Shown piece by piece: positions 6,061-14,220 of a stretch of DNA of 17,891 nucleotides. How positions within the stretch are numbered: position 1 is the first letter of the stretch; the number at the start of each line of letters is the position of its first letter. The position numbers and the translations under genes are program-made. The stretch is from JACRBK01 sp964427955 (GTDB lineage Bacteria; Chloroflexota; Anaerolineae; Aggregatilineales; Aggregatilineaceae): assembly GCA_964427955.1 (NCBI GenBank), contig CAYRWY010000067.1, positions 1 through 17,891 on the forward strand, written 5' to 3'. The notes under the pieces were generated by a model that ran no database searches, was not told where the DNA came from, and saw only the letters and a list, made by a program, of their open reading frames with translations.

Positions 6061-6831
6061 TTATTGCAGCGTCAGGCTGACCGGGCAGTGATCCGATCCC
6101 ATGACGTCGGCGTGAATGTCCGCCGCCGCGATGCGATCTTTCAGATCGGGCGTGGTGAAGAAGTAGTCGATCCGCCAGCCGATGTTGCGCTGGCGCGAGT
6201 TGGTCCAGTACGGCCAGTAGGTATAGCCGTCCGCCTGGTCGGGGTGCAGCGTGCGGTAGGTGTCGAGGTAGCCGAGGCCGACGACCTGGTCGATCCAGGC
6301 GCGCTCCTCCGGCAGGAATCCGGTCGTCTTCTGGTTCTCGGCGGGCCGGGCCAGGTCGATCTCGCGGTGGGCGGTGTTGACGTCGCCGCAGAAGATCACG
6401 GATCGTCCCGCCGTGCGCAGCCGTTCGCACGTTTCCAGAAAGGCGGCTTTGTAGGCCATCTTGAACGGCACGCGGCCATTCTCCTGCCCGCCGTTCGGGA
6501 AGTACGCGCCGATGAACACGAAATCCCCGTAATCGGCGATGACCGTGCGCCCTTCCCCGTCGAAGTCCGCGATCCCCAGCCCGATCTGGACGCTCACCGG
6601 CGCCGTGCGCGAGTAGACCGCCACGCCGCTGTAGCCCTTTTTGACGGTGGACCACGCCCAATAACTCTGGTATCCGGCAGGCGCGCGCAGTTCCGGCTCC
6701 AACTGGTCGGGATGCGCTTTGGTCTCTTGCAGGCACAACACATCCGGCTGGACGCTGGTGATCCAGTCCAGCAGCCCTTTGCCCTGCGCCGCGCGGATGC
6801 CGTTGACGTTCCAGGAATACAACCGAAGCAT
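6061..6831 (-). CDS. xth: exodeoxyribonuclease III / AP endonuclease
   Basis: The enzyme cuts DNA 5' of abasic sites and removes 3'-blocking groups in base excision repair. At 256 residues it has the full exonuclease III family set: SWNVNGIRA with Asn8, LQETK with Glu36 (metal ligand), GYSGVAVYS, YFPNG, GDVNTAHREIDL with Asp150 and Asn152, GWRIDYFF and the terminal SDHCPV with Asp247 and His248. ATG 6831 has GAGG six bases upstream, and a good promoter lies just ahead (6898-6870). The ECF sigma gene follows after 82 bases on the same strand, but no functional link is implied. Confidence 0.96.
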   Translation of the reverse strand: MLRLYSWNVNGIRAAQGKGLLDWITSVQPDVLCLQETKAHPDQLEPELRAPAGYQSYWAWSTVKKGYSGVAVYSRTAPVSVQIGLGIADFDGEGRTVIADYGDFVFIGAYFPNGGQENGRVPFKMAYKAAFLETCERLRTAGRSVIFCGDVNTAHREIDLARPAENQKTTGFLPEERAWIDQVVGLGYLDTYRTLHPDQADGYTYWPYWTNSRQRNIGWRIDYFFTTPDLKDRIAAADIHADVMGSDHCPVSLTLQ

Positions 6832-6869
6832 GATCCACCTCGTTGGAAAAAACGATTGACGGTGTACAG

Positions 6870-6898
6870 TTTTTAGCGGAACAGGCGTTCGGTGTCAA
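6870..6898 (-). promoter_or_regulatory. promoter of xth
   Basis: A perfect TTGACA (6898-6893), a 17-base spacer and TAAAAA (6875-6870, 4/6) are positioned to give a leader of about 30 bases carrying the GAGG ribosome site of xth. Confidence 0.6.
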
Positions 6899-6969
6899 GT
6901 ATCGGCCTGCGCGAATTTCCGGTAAAATAGGGGCAGTATTGGCCCCCATCCACTCCTGGCCAGGTGCTC

Positions 6970-7485
6970 ATGGACGTTCAACTGATTGCCCTGATCCTGC
7001 TCGTCGCGGCGGCCCTGTTCGTGCTCTGGATCAACGCCGCCGCGCTGCGATCCTTTTCCCGTCAAATCGAGGGCCAGCGCGAGGACGCCCGCGCGATCCA
7101 CTCCGGCCAGCGCGATCTCGAACACCGCCTCCACCGCCTCGCCGCCGCCATCGACCAGTCCCGCGAGCAGCTTCACCGCGCGCTGGAACTGGCCAGCGCC
7201 GTCCACCTGCTGCTGTATGCCCGGCTGCGCGATCCGCTGAAAGACATTTCCGAGGAAGACGCGGGCAAAATCCACACCTACCTGATCGAACTCAAAGCGA
7301 TTGCAGTGGTCAACGGCGATACGGAGTTCATCGACCTGGTGGGACGGCTGCGCGTGGCGGTCGATTACCTGCTGAATCCGCCCGACGACCCCGGGACCGT
7401 CCGACCCAACCTCAACGTGTCCGAAGCGACGGGCAGCGTCCAGCGCAAGGTGTACGATCTGCTCGCCGCCGCCACCCGCAATTAA
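6970..7485 (+). CDS. small membrane protein with a coiled-coil domain, unknown function
   Basis: The 171-residue product has one N-terminal membrane segment (about residues 4-22, LIALILLVAAALFVLWI). A charged helical region with coiled-coil character follows (about 28-75, rich in Arg, Glu and Gln), then a second predicted helical region to about residue 135. ATG 6970 is chosen over GTG 6964, because AGG (6962-6964) lies five bases before the ATG. It is divergent from xth and 109 bases ahead of the nucleoside hydrolase. I do not recognise the family; topology suggests a short N-terminal anchor with a soluble helical body, most likely cytoplasmic. Confidence 0.75.
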   Translation: MDVQLIALILLVAAALFVLWINAAALRSFSRQIEGQREDARAIHSGQRDLEHRLHRLAAAIDQSREQLHRALELASAVHLLLYARLRDPLKDISEEDAGKIHTYLIELKAIAVVNGDTEFIDLVGRLRVAVDYLLNPPDDPGTVRPNLNVSEATGSVQRKVYDLLAAATRN

Positions 7486-7491
7486 GTGATC

Positions 7492-7512
7492 AGTTATTAG
7501 TTATTAGTTTTT
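7492..7512 (+). repeat. short AGTTATT tandem repeat
   Basis: Two AGTTATT units are followed by AGTTTTT and a partial AGTTGG, just after the stop codon of the upstream gene. It forms a small AT-rich patch before the nucleoside hydrolase. Confidence 0.6.
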
Positions 7513-7594
7513 AGTTGGAACACGTCCGCCGCTGCCGGGAGGCTCTGCGTTTAATTGTTTTTGTTTTTTGTTCTTCTCTTCAAAGGAGCTATCA

Positions 7595-8557
7595 ATGCCG
7601 CAAAAAGTGATTTTGGATGTCGATACCGGGACCGACGACGCCGTCGCGCTGATGTGCGGCGCGCTGCATCCGGGGCTGGAACTGGTGGCCGCGACGACCG
7701 TCAACGGTAACGTCGAGGTGGGCTACTGCACGGAAAATTCGCTGCGCGTGTTCGACTACATCGGCGTACCGGTGCCGGTCTACGAGGGCATGGCATCGCC
7801 GCTGGTGCGATCCGACTTCCCGATCCCACGCAGCCAGACCGCTTCGCCGTCCATTCATGGGCGCTACCTGGACATCCCGCCGGCCACGTCGAAAAAGCAG
7901 GATCGCCACGCCGTCGATTTCCTGGTGGACTACTACCTCTCGCCCGCCGGGCCGGACACGATCCTGGTCCCGACCGGGCCGCTGACCAACATCGCGGCGG
8001 CGATCAAGCGCGAGCCGCGGATCGTCGAGCGCATCCCCGCGGTGATCCTGATGGGGGGCGGGCACCACGTGACCAACGTCTCCCCGGCGGCGGAGTTCAA
8101 CATCTGGGCCGATCCCGAAGCGGCGCGCGTGGTCTTCAAGGCCGGGATTCGCTCGCTGACCGTCGTCCCGCTGGACGCTACGCACCGCGCGCTGGTCTCG
8201 TGGGAGGACTGCCAGCGGCTCCGCGCGTTGAACACCCCGGCGGCGACCGCCGCGGCGATCTTCGGCGAGAAACGGATCGTCGGCTACCGGGCCTCGTTTG
8301 GCGTGGAGAGCAATGCCGCGCCGATTCATGATGCGCTGGCGCTGCTGGCGGTGGTCGATCCCGCCGTGCTGGCGAACGTGATCCACGTCTACGCGGACGT
8401 CGAGACGGTGGGGGAATTGACGGTCGGGCGGACCGTGCTGGACGTGAATCACCGTCTGCACCGGGAGGCGAATGCGGATGTGGCGCTGGACGCCGACCAG
8501 GATCGCTTCGTCGCGCTGCTGATCGAGACGCTGGGGCGGACTGCCGCTGCCGGTTGA
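7595..8557 (+). CDS. inosine/uridine-preferring nucleoside hydrolase
   Basis: Members of this family hydrolyse the N-glycosidic bond of ribonucleosides to free base and ribose in salvage pathways. The 320-residue protein has the calcium-binding signature DVDTGTDDA (Asp10, Asp14, Asp15), the substrate-pocket stretch VPTGPLTNIAAA, MGGG, the conserved AEFNIWADPEAA and the catalytic His245-Asp246 in IHDALALL, close to the equivalent positions in Crithidia IU-NH. ATG 7595 is preferred over an earlier in-frame start at 7568, because GGAG sits six to seven bases upstream and the family begins at this point. Base preference (purine, pyrimidine or mixed) cannot be told from sequence alone. A strong terminator follows. 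Confidence 0.93.
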   Translation: MPQKVILDVDTGTDDAVALMCGALHPGLELVAATTVNGNVEVGYCTENSLRVFDYIGVPVPVYEGMASPLVRSDFPIPRSQTASPSIHGRYLDIPPATSKKQDRHAVDFLVDYYLSPAGPDTILVPTGPLTNIAAAIKREPRIVERIPAVILMGGGHHVTNVSPAAEFNIWADPEAARVVFKAGIRSLTVVPLDATHRALVSWEDCQRLRALNTPAATAAAIFGEKRIVGYRASFGVESNAAPIHDALALLAVVDPAVLANVIHVYADVETVGELTVGRTVLDVNHRLHREANADVALDADQDRFVALLIETLGRTAAAG

Positions 8558-8591
8558 AACCAGGCAGCTACGACAAAAACCGGGAAGAAGC

Positions 8592-8634
8592 CCACTGAAG
8601 GGGCTGACCCAGAGTCCCTTCAGTGGACTTTTTT
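8592..8634 (+). terminator. intrinsic terminator after the nucleoside hydrolase
   Basis: CCACTGAAGGG (8592-8602) and CCCTTCAGTGG (8616-8626) form a perfect 11-bp stem, followed by AC and six T residues. It lies 34 bases past the stop codon. Confidence 0.88.
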
Positions 8635-8645
8635 GCCTTTTCATA

Positions 8646-8694
8646 GCCGGAGGTTTCAACCTCCGGCGCAAAGGTCACCGCGCGAACCTCCGGC
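8646..8694. repeat. CCGGAGGTT/AACCTCCGG palindrome with extra half copy
   Basis: GCCGGAGGTT (8646-8655) and AACCTCCGGC (8658-8667) form a perfect 10-bp stem around TC. AACCTCCGGCG occurs again at 8684-8694, so the right arm is duplicated 26 bases on. The second copy ends six bases before the promoter of the STAND gene. Confidence 0.75.
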
Positions 8695-8699
8695 GGCGC

Positions 8700-8728
8700 T
8701 TGCGAGCCAGGGGCGGCCCGACTACAAT
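8700..8728 (+). promoter_or_regulatory. promoter of the STAND/TPR gene
   Basis: TTGCGA (8700-8705) and TACAAT (8723-8728) are 17 bases apart, matching 4/6 and 5/6. The ATG begins nine bases after the last base of the -10 box, so transcription should start at or within two or three bases of the start codon. Confidence 0.6.
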
Positions 8729-8736
8729 CGAGAGGC

Positions 8737-11700
8737 ATGACCGATGATCAACTGTTACCCACGACGTTACCCGCCTTCACGCCGACGCTGATCGGCTTCC
8801 GGGCGGACGAATTTCTCACCCTGACCGAGACGCTGCTGGCGTTCCCGCTGGAGCACGACCAGGCGGCGCTGGATGCAGCCCCGTTCCGGCTGGCGCGGCC
8901 CGAACCCCGGCCTGAGCTGCCGCTGCCCCCGCTGCCCCCGCGCTGGTACCCGCGCCCCGCGGCGGACGTGATCGAGGCGGCGCGCGCCTGGCTGACGCCC
9001 CTGCCTCGTCCCACCGTCTTCGAGGGCCGCACCGGCGAACTGATGCGCGTGCTGCGCCCGCTGCTGTCGGGCCATCCGGTGCAGGTGCGCGGCGAACCGG
9101 GAGTCGGCAAATCGACGCTGCTGGCGCACATCGCCGGGCACGAACGCACCCGCCAACGCTTCCGCCGCATCTGGTGGATCGACCAGCCGGAGCGCCTCGA
9201 TCAAACGCTGGCGCTGGCGCTCAACCTGCCCCACGTCCTGGCCGATCCCGATCCGGCGGCGCGGCGGCAGAAATTAGCCGCTCACCTGGACGATCACACC
9301 CTGCTGATCGTGGACAACCTGACGCCCGACGATCCGCTGAACGAGACGATCTCGCTGCTGACCCACAACGTGCTGACCGCCGTGGAGACACCGCCCGTCA
9401 CGCTCGATCCCGACCAGCCGGTGCCGGACGATCCCGACGGCGTGGTGACGCTGCGCGGCCTGGACGACAACGCCGCGGTGGATACGCTGGCCCGCCACGC
9501 CGGGATCGACGATACCCGCCGGATTCGCGCCGACCTGCTGCGCATCGCGACCACACTCGGCCACCATCCCTACGCGCTGATGCTGGCGGGCGTGCTGATC
9601 CGGCGCGATGGGCTGGCGCTGGAAGAATTGGAGAGTCTGCTGGCGCTGGAGACCCCTCCCCCAGCAGAGGATAGGGCAGAGCAAGCTCTGCCCCTACGGG
9701 ATCAGGATGAGGGCGAGGCCGACGAGGAACCGGCTGCGCCGCCGCAAAACGCCAGCCTGAACCGGGCGCTGGACGTGTCGGTCGAGGCACTGCCGCGCGA
9801 TTACCAGCGGTTGTTCGAAGCGTTCGGCGTGTTCCCGCTGGCGGGCGCGCCCTTCGACGGCCTGATCGCCACCGCGCACACCGGGAGTCCCCTGGCGGCG
9901 CGGCGTGGGCTGACCATGCTGGAACAGTACGGCTTCATCCGGCGCGATCACCGCTACCCGGATCATTACGTGATGCATCCCGTCGCCTATGCCCGCGCGG
10001 CAGCGGCGGATGGCGAAACCCCCGCTCCCGGCAAAGTCGGCAAAAAGGCGCTGGCCTGGGCGCTGCGTTATGCCAAAGATCACCGGGGCGATCCGCTGGC
10101 GCTCTACCACGCCGAGCCGACGCTGCGGCACGCCCGCCGCGTGGCGCTCACGCACGGTCCGGCCTCGCTGGCCGAGTCGCTGGAGGAGGCGCTGGGCGCG
10201 TATCTGCGCGAATACGTGCCAGACAGTCCCGGCAGCGGCGATCCCGAACTGACCGGGCCGCGCGCCGAAGGGGCGCACCTGACCGAAGTCGGCCTGCAAC
10301 TGACCGACGAAGGGGCCAATTACGCGGCGGAACAGGCGCTCAACCGGGCGCTGGAAATGCGCCAGGAGCACGACAGCCCGCACGCCATCGCCGAGACGTT
10401 GGTCGCGCTGGGCCGCCTGTGCGACAGCAGCGGGCGCTACGAAGAAGCCGCGGATCGCCTGATCAAAGCGGCGGAGATGGTCTTCAACCTGGGCGCGGAA
10501 CCATCGCTGAGCGTGGTACGGCGCGGGCTGGCGCGCGTCTACCGCCATTTGGGGCGGCTGAACGACGCGCTGGGCGTGCTGGACGATGCCCCCGAAGCAC
10601 ACTTCGAGCGGGCGCTGATCCTGCGCGCGCAGGGCAACTACGCCGCCGCCGTGCAGGAAATGTCGCTGTCCGAGGAAGACGCCCCGACGATTCGCGCCGA
10701 GATCTTTCTGCTGGCGGGGAAATACGCCGAAGCCCTGGACGCCATCGCCGCGGAGACCGATCCCGATGCGGCGTTCCTGCGGGCGCAGGTTTACCACCTG
10801 CAAGGCGACATCGCGCAGGCCATCGCGGGCTACACGGCAGCGTTGGACGCGGCGACCGGTGACGACGACGCGCGGGCCAAGATCCTGCGCGGGCTGGGCG
10901 CGGCGCTGGCGAGCGACCGCCAGTACGATGCGGCCCGGAGCGCGTTGAACGACGCGCTGGCGATCACCCGCGCCGCCACGACGCTGGATGCGCTGCGGCT
11001 GGGCCGGACGCTGCGGCTGCTGGCCGCCGTCCACCTCGCGGCGGGCGATCTGACGAATGCCACCAACACCGCGCGCGACGCGCTGGTCCAGTTGAAAAAA
11101 GTGAGCGCGCCGGACGACAGCGCCGACGCCTACCGCACGCTGGGCCGCGCACTGTGGCGCACCGGCGATGCAGCGGGAGCCTTAGCGGCTTTCGAAGGCG
11201 AGGTCGAGCACGCCCAGAGCGCCCAGGAGCGCGACGAAGCCCGCATCGGGATCGCGCTGCACCACGTGGCCGACGCCTACCGCGCGACCGACAATTTGGA
11301 ACGCGCCATCGCCAACTACCGCCGCGCCCTCACCCACAAATCCCCGGCGGCCAACTTGCCGGGCTACGTGATCACCCAACTGGCGCTGTACCGCGCCCTG
11401 ATGGAAGCCAACCGCCTGCCCGCCGCGCTGGACGTGACGCAGGAAGTGCTCGATCTGCTCGGCCACCAGCCGCACTTCGACCTGGCACACTACGGCTACA
11501 CCCAGGCGCTGCGCGCGCGCACCCAGCAGGGCATGGATCGCCCCATCCGCGCCAGCCAATCGACGAGCGAATGGGCCAAGGTGCTGGCGTCGCGCGGCGA
11601 CGACGCCCTGTCCGATCCGCGCCCGGCCCTGCCGGTGCTGGCCTACGGGCTTGCCGCGCGCTCCCTGCTGGCCGAGAGCCGTCCCGCGCTGGCCATGCAG

Positions 11701-13731
11701 GTGGCCGAACTCAGCCACGCCGCCGCCGCGGAACATTTCGCCAACACGCCCGCCGCGTGGGCGGCCCTCCGCGATCTGGGCGAGGCGTATCTCGCGCTGG
11801 ACCAGGCGGAAGAAGCGATCATCACCCTGGAACCGCTGCTGATCGACGCCGTGCGCGACTATCCCGGCCAGGCGGCGTCGTATGCCCTGGCCTATGCCCT
11901 GTCCGGCCAGGCCTACCGCAAGCTCAACGATACCACCACCGCGCTCGACCACCTGCGGATCGCGCTCGAACACGAGCCGGACGCGCACCTGAAGGCGCTG
12001 ATCTACGAGACGATTGCCAACATCCAGCTTGATCTGGGCCTGCCGCCCGGCGCGGTGGAGACGCTGCGCACCGGTCTGCCGCTGGTCCGCCGCGAGGATC
12101 ATCCCGAAGTCGCGGCGCGGATGCTGACGACCCTGGCGCACACGTTGGGCGGGCTGAACCGCTACGCCGAGGCCATCGACGTGTACGAGGAGGCGCTGGC
12201 CGCGCTGCGCGACGTGCCCAACGTCAGCCCGTCGCACACGGCGGAGGTGCTGCGCTCGCTGGGCGAGACGCACGAGGCCCAGGGCCAGCTCCCCGAAGCC
12301 GGGCGCGTCTACCGCCGGGCGCTGAACGTGCTCGAACGGGCCGACGCCCCGCGCCAGGCGCTCGACATCCTGCGCCAGTTGGCCCGCGTGACCGCCACCT
12401 TGGGCGATCAGAGCGCCGTGCAGTTGTACGAACGCGCGCTGGACGAAACCGAAAAATGGGGCAGCGCCCAGGAACTCGGCCAGATTCACCGCGAGCTGGC
12501 CGACGTGCACCGCGAGGGCGGGCGGCTGTCGCTGGCCGTGCAGCACTACCAGGCCGCACTGTCGCACCAGCCGCGCGAATTGTTCGCCCGCGACCGCGCC
12601 TACACGCTGCGCAGCCTGGGCCGCGCCTACGCCCAGTTGGAGCGCTACGACGAAGCCCGCCACGTCTGGACCGAGGCGCTGGAACTCTCGCACGAGCTGC
12701 CGGACCAATCCCCGCAGGAAATCGGCCTGACGCACCACGCCATCGGCGAAGCCTATCGCAGCCAGGGCCACCTCGAAGACGCCGAGCGGTCCTACCGCGA
12801 AGCCCTGCACTACCTGCCCGCCGGGACGGTCGCCAGCGCGGCCTCGTGGCGTGCCCTGGGCTTGGTGCTGCGCGCCGCCGGGCGATCCGACGAGGCGGTC
12901 GAGGCGCTGCGTAAGGCGCTGGACACCGAAAAATCCCAGCCGCAGCAGGCCAACTCGCGCATCGTGCAGACGCTCTACCGGCTGGCCGAGGTCCACGAGG
13001 ATCGCGGCGATTTCATGGCCGCCGTGGCGCGCTATCACGAGGCGCTGGTCTACATGGACCGCCGCTTGCAGCCGGTCATGTACGCCGATACGCTGCGCAT
13101 TTTGGGCGGGCTGTACGCCGAGGCGGAAAATTATCCCGAAGCGCACACCGCCTACCAGGAAGCGCTCCAGATCGAGGGCCAGCACGTCCCGCGCAGCGAC
13201 GAGCGGATCGCCGCCACGCTGCAAGCCATCGCCGACACCTACCGCGCGCAGGGCGACCTGCAAAACGCCGCCGAGTATTATCAGAAGGTCACGGTCTACG
13301 CCAACATGGCGCGGCGCGCGTCCGAAGACCTGCGCCAGACGCTGGACGAGATCGAGCGGCGGCGCGGCACACTCCAGGCGGCGCAGCAGTCCCTCGCGCT
13401 GCTGGATCGCAATCCCGACGCCGATTTCAAGGATCGCGCGCTGATCTACGCGCTGGTCGCGCGGGCGCAGGCCGGGTTGCAGCAGACCGCCGAGAGCACG
13501 GCCACGATCCAGACGATGCTCGATCTGCTGGCCGCGCACAGCACCCAACTCGCGCCCGACTCCGGCGCTCCCGATCACCGGGCGCTGGCGTGGCTGGCGG
13601 CAGCGCGCCAGGCCGAACAGGAAGGCGATCTGGACGGCGCGCGCGCGGCGTGTGCTTCCGCGCTGGAAATCGCGGCGAATGCCAATCTGCGCTGGGTAGT
13701 CGAGCAGGTGGTGCGCAGCGTGACGGCATGA
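8737..13731 (+). CDS. giant STAND NTPase: NB-ARC plus winged helix plus long TPR array
   Basis: The 1664-residue cytosolic protein has an unrecognised N-terminus (1-55) and a proline-rich linker (57-76). Its NB-ARC-type NTPase has Walker A GEPGVGKST (119-127, Lys125) and Walker B LLIVDNLT (Asp193). A variable acidic linker (about 305-338) leads to a winged-helix region (about 342-425, MLEQYGFIRRD). From about 445 nearly to the end run many tetratricopeptide repeats, recognisable by recurring A..YEEAL / LG.AY..QG patterns. STAND proteins act as ATP-driven switches that oligomerise on ligand binding; here the TPRs would be the sensor and the N-terminus the candidate output. No catalytic effector domain or partner gene is visible, so a regulatory or defence role is undetermined. 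No Shine-Dalgarno sequence precedes ATG 8737. Confidence 0.85.
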   Translation: MTDDQLLPTTLPAFTPTLIGFRADEFLTLTETLLAFPLEHDQAALDAAPFRLARPEPRPELPLPPLPPRWYPRPAADVIEAARAWLTPLPRPTVFEGRTGELMRVLRPLLSGHPVQVRGEPGVGKSTLLAHIAGHERTRQRFRRIWWIDQPERLDQTLALALNLPHVLADPDPAARRQKLAAHLDDHTLLIVDNLTPDDPLNETISLLTHNVLTAVETPPVTLDPDQPVPDDPDGVVTLRGLDDNAAVDTLARHAGIDDTRRIRADLLRIATTLGHHPYALMLAGVLIRRDGLALEELESLLALETPPPAEDRAEQALPLRDQDEGEADEEPAAPPQNASLNRALDVSVEALPRDYQRLFEAFGVFPLAGAPFDGLIATAHTGSPLAARRGLTMLEQYGFIRRDHRYPDHYVMHPVAYARAAAADGETPAPGKVGKKALAWALRYAKDHRGDPLALYHAEPTLRHARRVALTHGPASLAESLEEALGAYLREYVPDSPGSGDPELTGPRAEGAHLTEVGLQLTDEGANYAAEQALNRALEMRQEHDSPHAIAETLVALGRLCDSSGRYEEAADRLIKAAEMVFNLGAEPSLSVVRRGLARVYRHLGRLNDALGVLDDAPEAHFERALILRAQGNYAAAVQEMSLSEEDAPTIRAEIFLLAGKYAEALDAIAAETDPDAAFLRAQVYHLQGDIAQAIAGYTAALDAATGDDDARAKILRGLGAALASDRQYDAARSALNDALAITRAATTLDALRLGRTLRLLAAVHLAAGDLTNATNTARDALVQLKKVSAPDDSADAYRTLGRALWRTGDAAGALAAFEGEVEHAQSAQERDEARIGIALHHVADAYRATDNLERAIANYRRALTHKSPAANLPGYVITQLALYRALMEANRLPAALDVTQEVLDLLGHQPHFDLAHYGYTQALRARTQQGMDRPIRASQSTSEWAKVLASRGDDALSDPRPALPVLAYGLAARSLLAESRPALAMQVAELSHAAAAEHFANTPAAWAALRDLGEAYLALDQAEEAIITLEPLLIDAVRDYPGQAASYALAYALSGQAYRKLNDTTTALDHLRIALEHEPDAHLKALIYETIANIQLDLGLPPGAVETLRTGLPLVRREDHPEVAARMLTTLAHTLGGLNRYAEAIDVYEEALAALRDVPNVSPSHTAEVLRSLGETHEAQGQLPEAGRVYRRALNVLERADAPRQALDILRQLARVTATLGDQSAVQLYERALDETEKWGSAQELGQIHRELADVHREGGRLSLAVQHYQAALSHQPRELFARDRAYTLRSLGRAYAQLERYDEARHVWTEALELSHELPDQSPQEIGLTHHAIGEAYRSQGHLEDAERSYREALHYLPAGTVASAASWRALGLVLRAAGRSDEAVEALRKALDTEKSQPQQANSRIVQTLYRLAEVHEDRGDFMAAVARYHEALVYMDRRLQPVMYADTLRILGGLYAEAENYPEAHTAYQEALQIEGQHVPRSDERIAATLQAIADTYRAQGDLQNAAEYYQKVTVYANMARRASEDLRQTLDEIERRRGTLQAAQQSLALLDRNPDADFKDRALIYALVARAQAGLQQTAESTATIQTMLDLLAAHSTQLAPDSGAPDHRALAWLAAARQAEQEGDLDGARAACASALEIAANANLRWVVEQVVRSVTA
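9674..9697. repeat. GGGC...GCCCCTAC palindrome in frame inside the STAND gene
   Basis: GGGCAGAGC-AA-GCTCTGCCC followed by CTAC has the form of the intergenic hairpins at 169-192 and 3846-3876. It is read in frame as RAEQALPLR (residues 313-321) between the NTPase and the winged helix, and is preceded by CCCCTCCCCCAGC, which resembles the other repeat family. Confidence 0.7.
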
Positions 13732-13750
13732 TGCGCTCCCTTGAAAATAG

Positions 13751-13795
13751 AAAAGCGATTCAACGCAGAGATCGCAGAGCACGCCGAGAAAAATC
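13751..13795 (+). repeat. CGATTC...CGCAGAG dispersed repeat, copy 1
   Basis: AAAAGCGATTCAACGCAGAG continues through two further GAG-containing units to AAAAATC. An inverted relative lies at 16159-16202 with the same AAAA-CGATTC-CGC-GAG-CAGAG order. Sequences of this type (ACGCAGAG...CGCAGAG) are common intergenic repeats in many bacteria. Confidence 0.6.
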
Positions 13796-13825
13796 GGGAA
13801 ATGAGAGAAAACCTGGCGCTAACAT

Positions 13826-14021
13826 CCCCTCTCCAGCTTGCGATGCTGTTGGCGAATTCATACCTCACCCCTGACCCCTCTCCAAAGTTGGAGAGGGGAA
13901 CAAGCCCGTTTTCTCCCCTCTCCAGCTTGCCTGGGGAGGGGCTGGGGTGGGATTTAGATTTCAATGCAAGGATCAGTAAATCCCCTCTCCAAGTCTGGAG
14001 AGCGGGCCGGGGGGTGAGGTA
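13826..14021. repeat. cluster of CCTCTCC palindromes bounded by CCTCACCCC and GGGGTGAGG
   Basis: Within the 489-bp gene-free stretch 13732-14220 this cluster holds a single arm CCCCTCTCCAGCTTGC (13826-13841). Next is an 11-bp hairpin with arms at 13875-13885 and 13888-13898. A second, identical CCCCTCTCCAGCTTGC lies at 13915-13930 with GGGGAGGGG after it. A further arm follows at 13982-13990, and the closing GGGGGGTGAGG ends at 14021. CCTCACCCCTGACCCCTC (13863-13880) and the closing arm are inverted, as at 3911-4092. From 14022 to 14124 I see nothing. Confidence 0.7.
13965..13980 (+). repeat. TGCAAGGATCAGT motif, copy 3
   Basis: TGCAAGGATCAGTAAA is preceded by GATTTCAA, as is copy 2, and runs directly into CCCCTCTCC. 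It is inside the palindrome cluster rather than beside a GGGC hairpin. Confidence 0.7.
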
Positions 14022-14124
14022 AAACACCGCGAATTTTCGGCTGCTCCCTCCCTGCTTATCCTCCTGACACCGCCCGGCAGGCGCGTTTCCTCTGGCGGAC
14101 AACACAGTAATCGCACGGCGACCC

Positions 14125-14162
14125 GCGTTAAATTCTCGGTAAAACGCACAATCTGCGTTAAA
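14125..14162. promoter_or_regulatory. possible operator: three AACGC half-sites
   Basis: GCGTTAAA occurs at 14125-14132 and again at 14155-14162. Between them lies AACGCA (14143-14148), which forms a perfect inverted repeat with TGCGTT (14154-14159). The cluster ends about 60 bases upstream of the ArsR-type regulator, so it may bind that protein or another regulator. Confidence 0.4.
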
Positions 14163-14176
14163 CTAAAGCACCGTAT

Positions 14177-14196
14177 CAATAGATACAGATATATTG
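14177..14196. promoter_or_regulatory. possible ArsR-type operator, imperfect palindrome
   Basis: CAATA and TATTG (14177-14181 and 14192-14196) flank an AT-rich centre with two GATA-like units. ArsR proteins usually bind AT-rich imperfect palindromes over their own promoters, and this lies 24 bases upstream of the start codon, overlapping a TATATT that could be a -10 box. Confidence 0.4.
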
Positions 14197-14220
14197 CTAC
14201 ATTACGTCTGGGAAAAAACC

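Noticed and set aside
8737..13731. Avs-type antiphage STAND protein
   Set aside because: No nuclease, protease or other effector domain at the N-terminus and no defence genes nearby; the fold alone does not show defence.
11182..13782. 866-codon minus-strand open frame, and a similar one at 9694-11034
   Set aside because: Both lie opposite the TPR array, and their repetitive products are antisense images of the TPR codons.
13826..14021. CRISPR array
   Set aside because: Repeats are unevenly spaced and self-complementary, with no constant-length spacers or cas genes.
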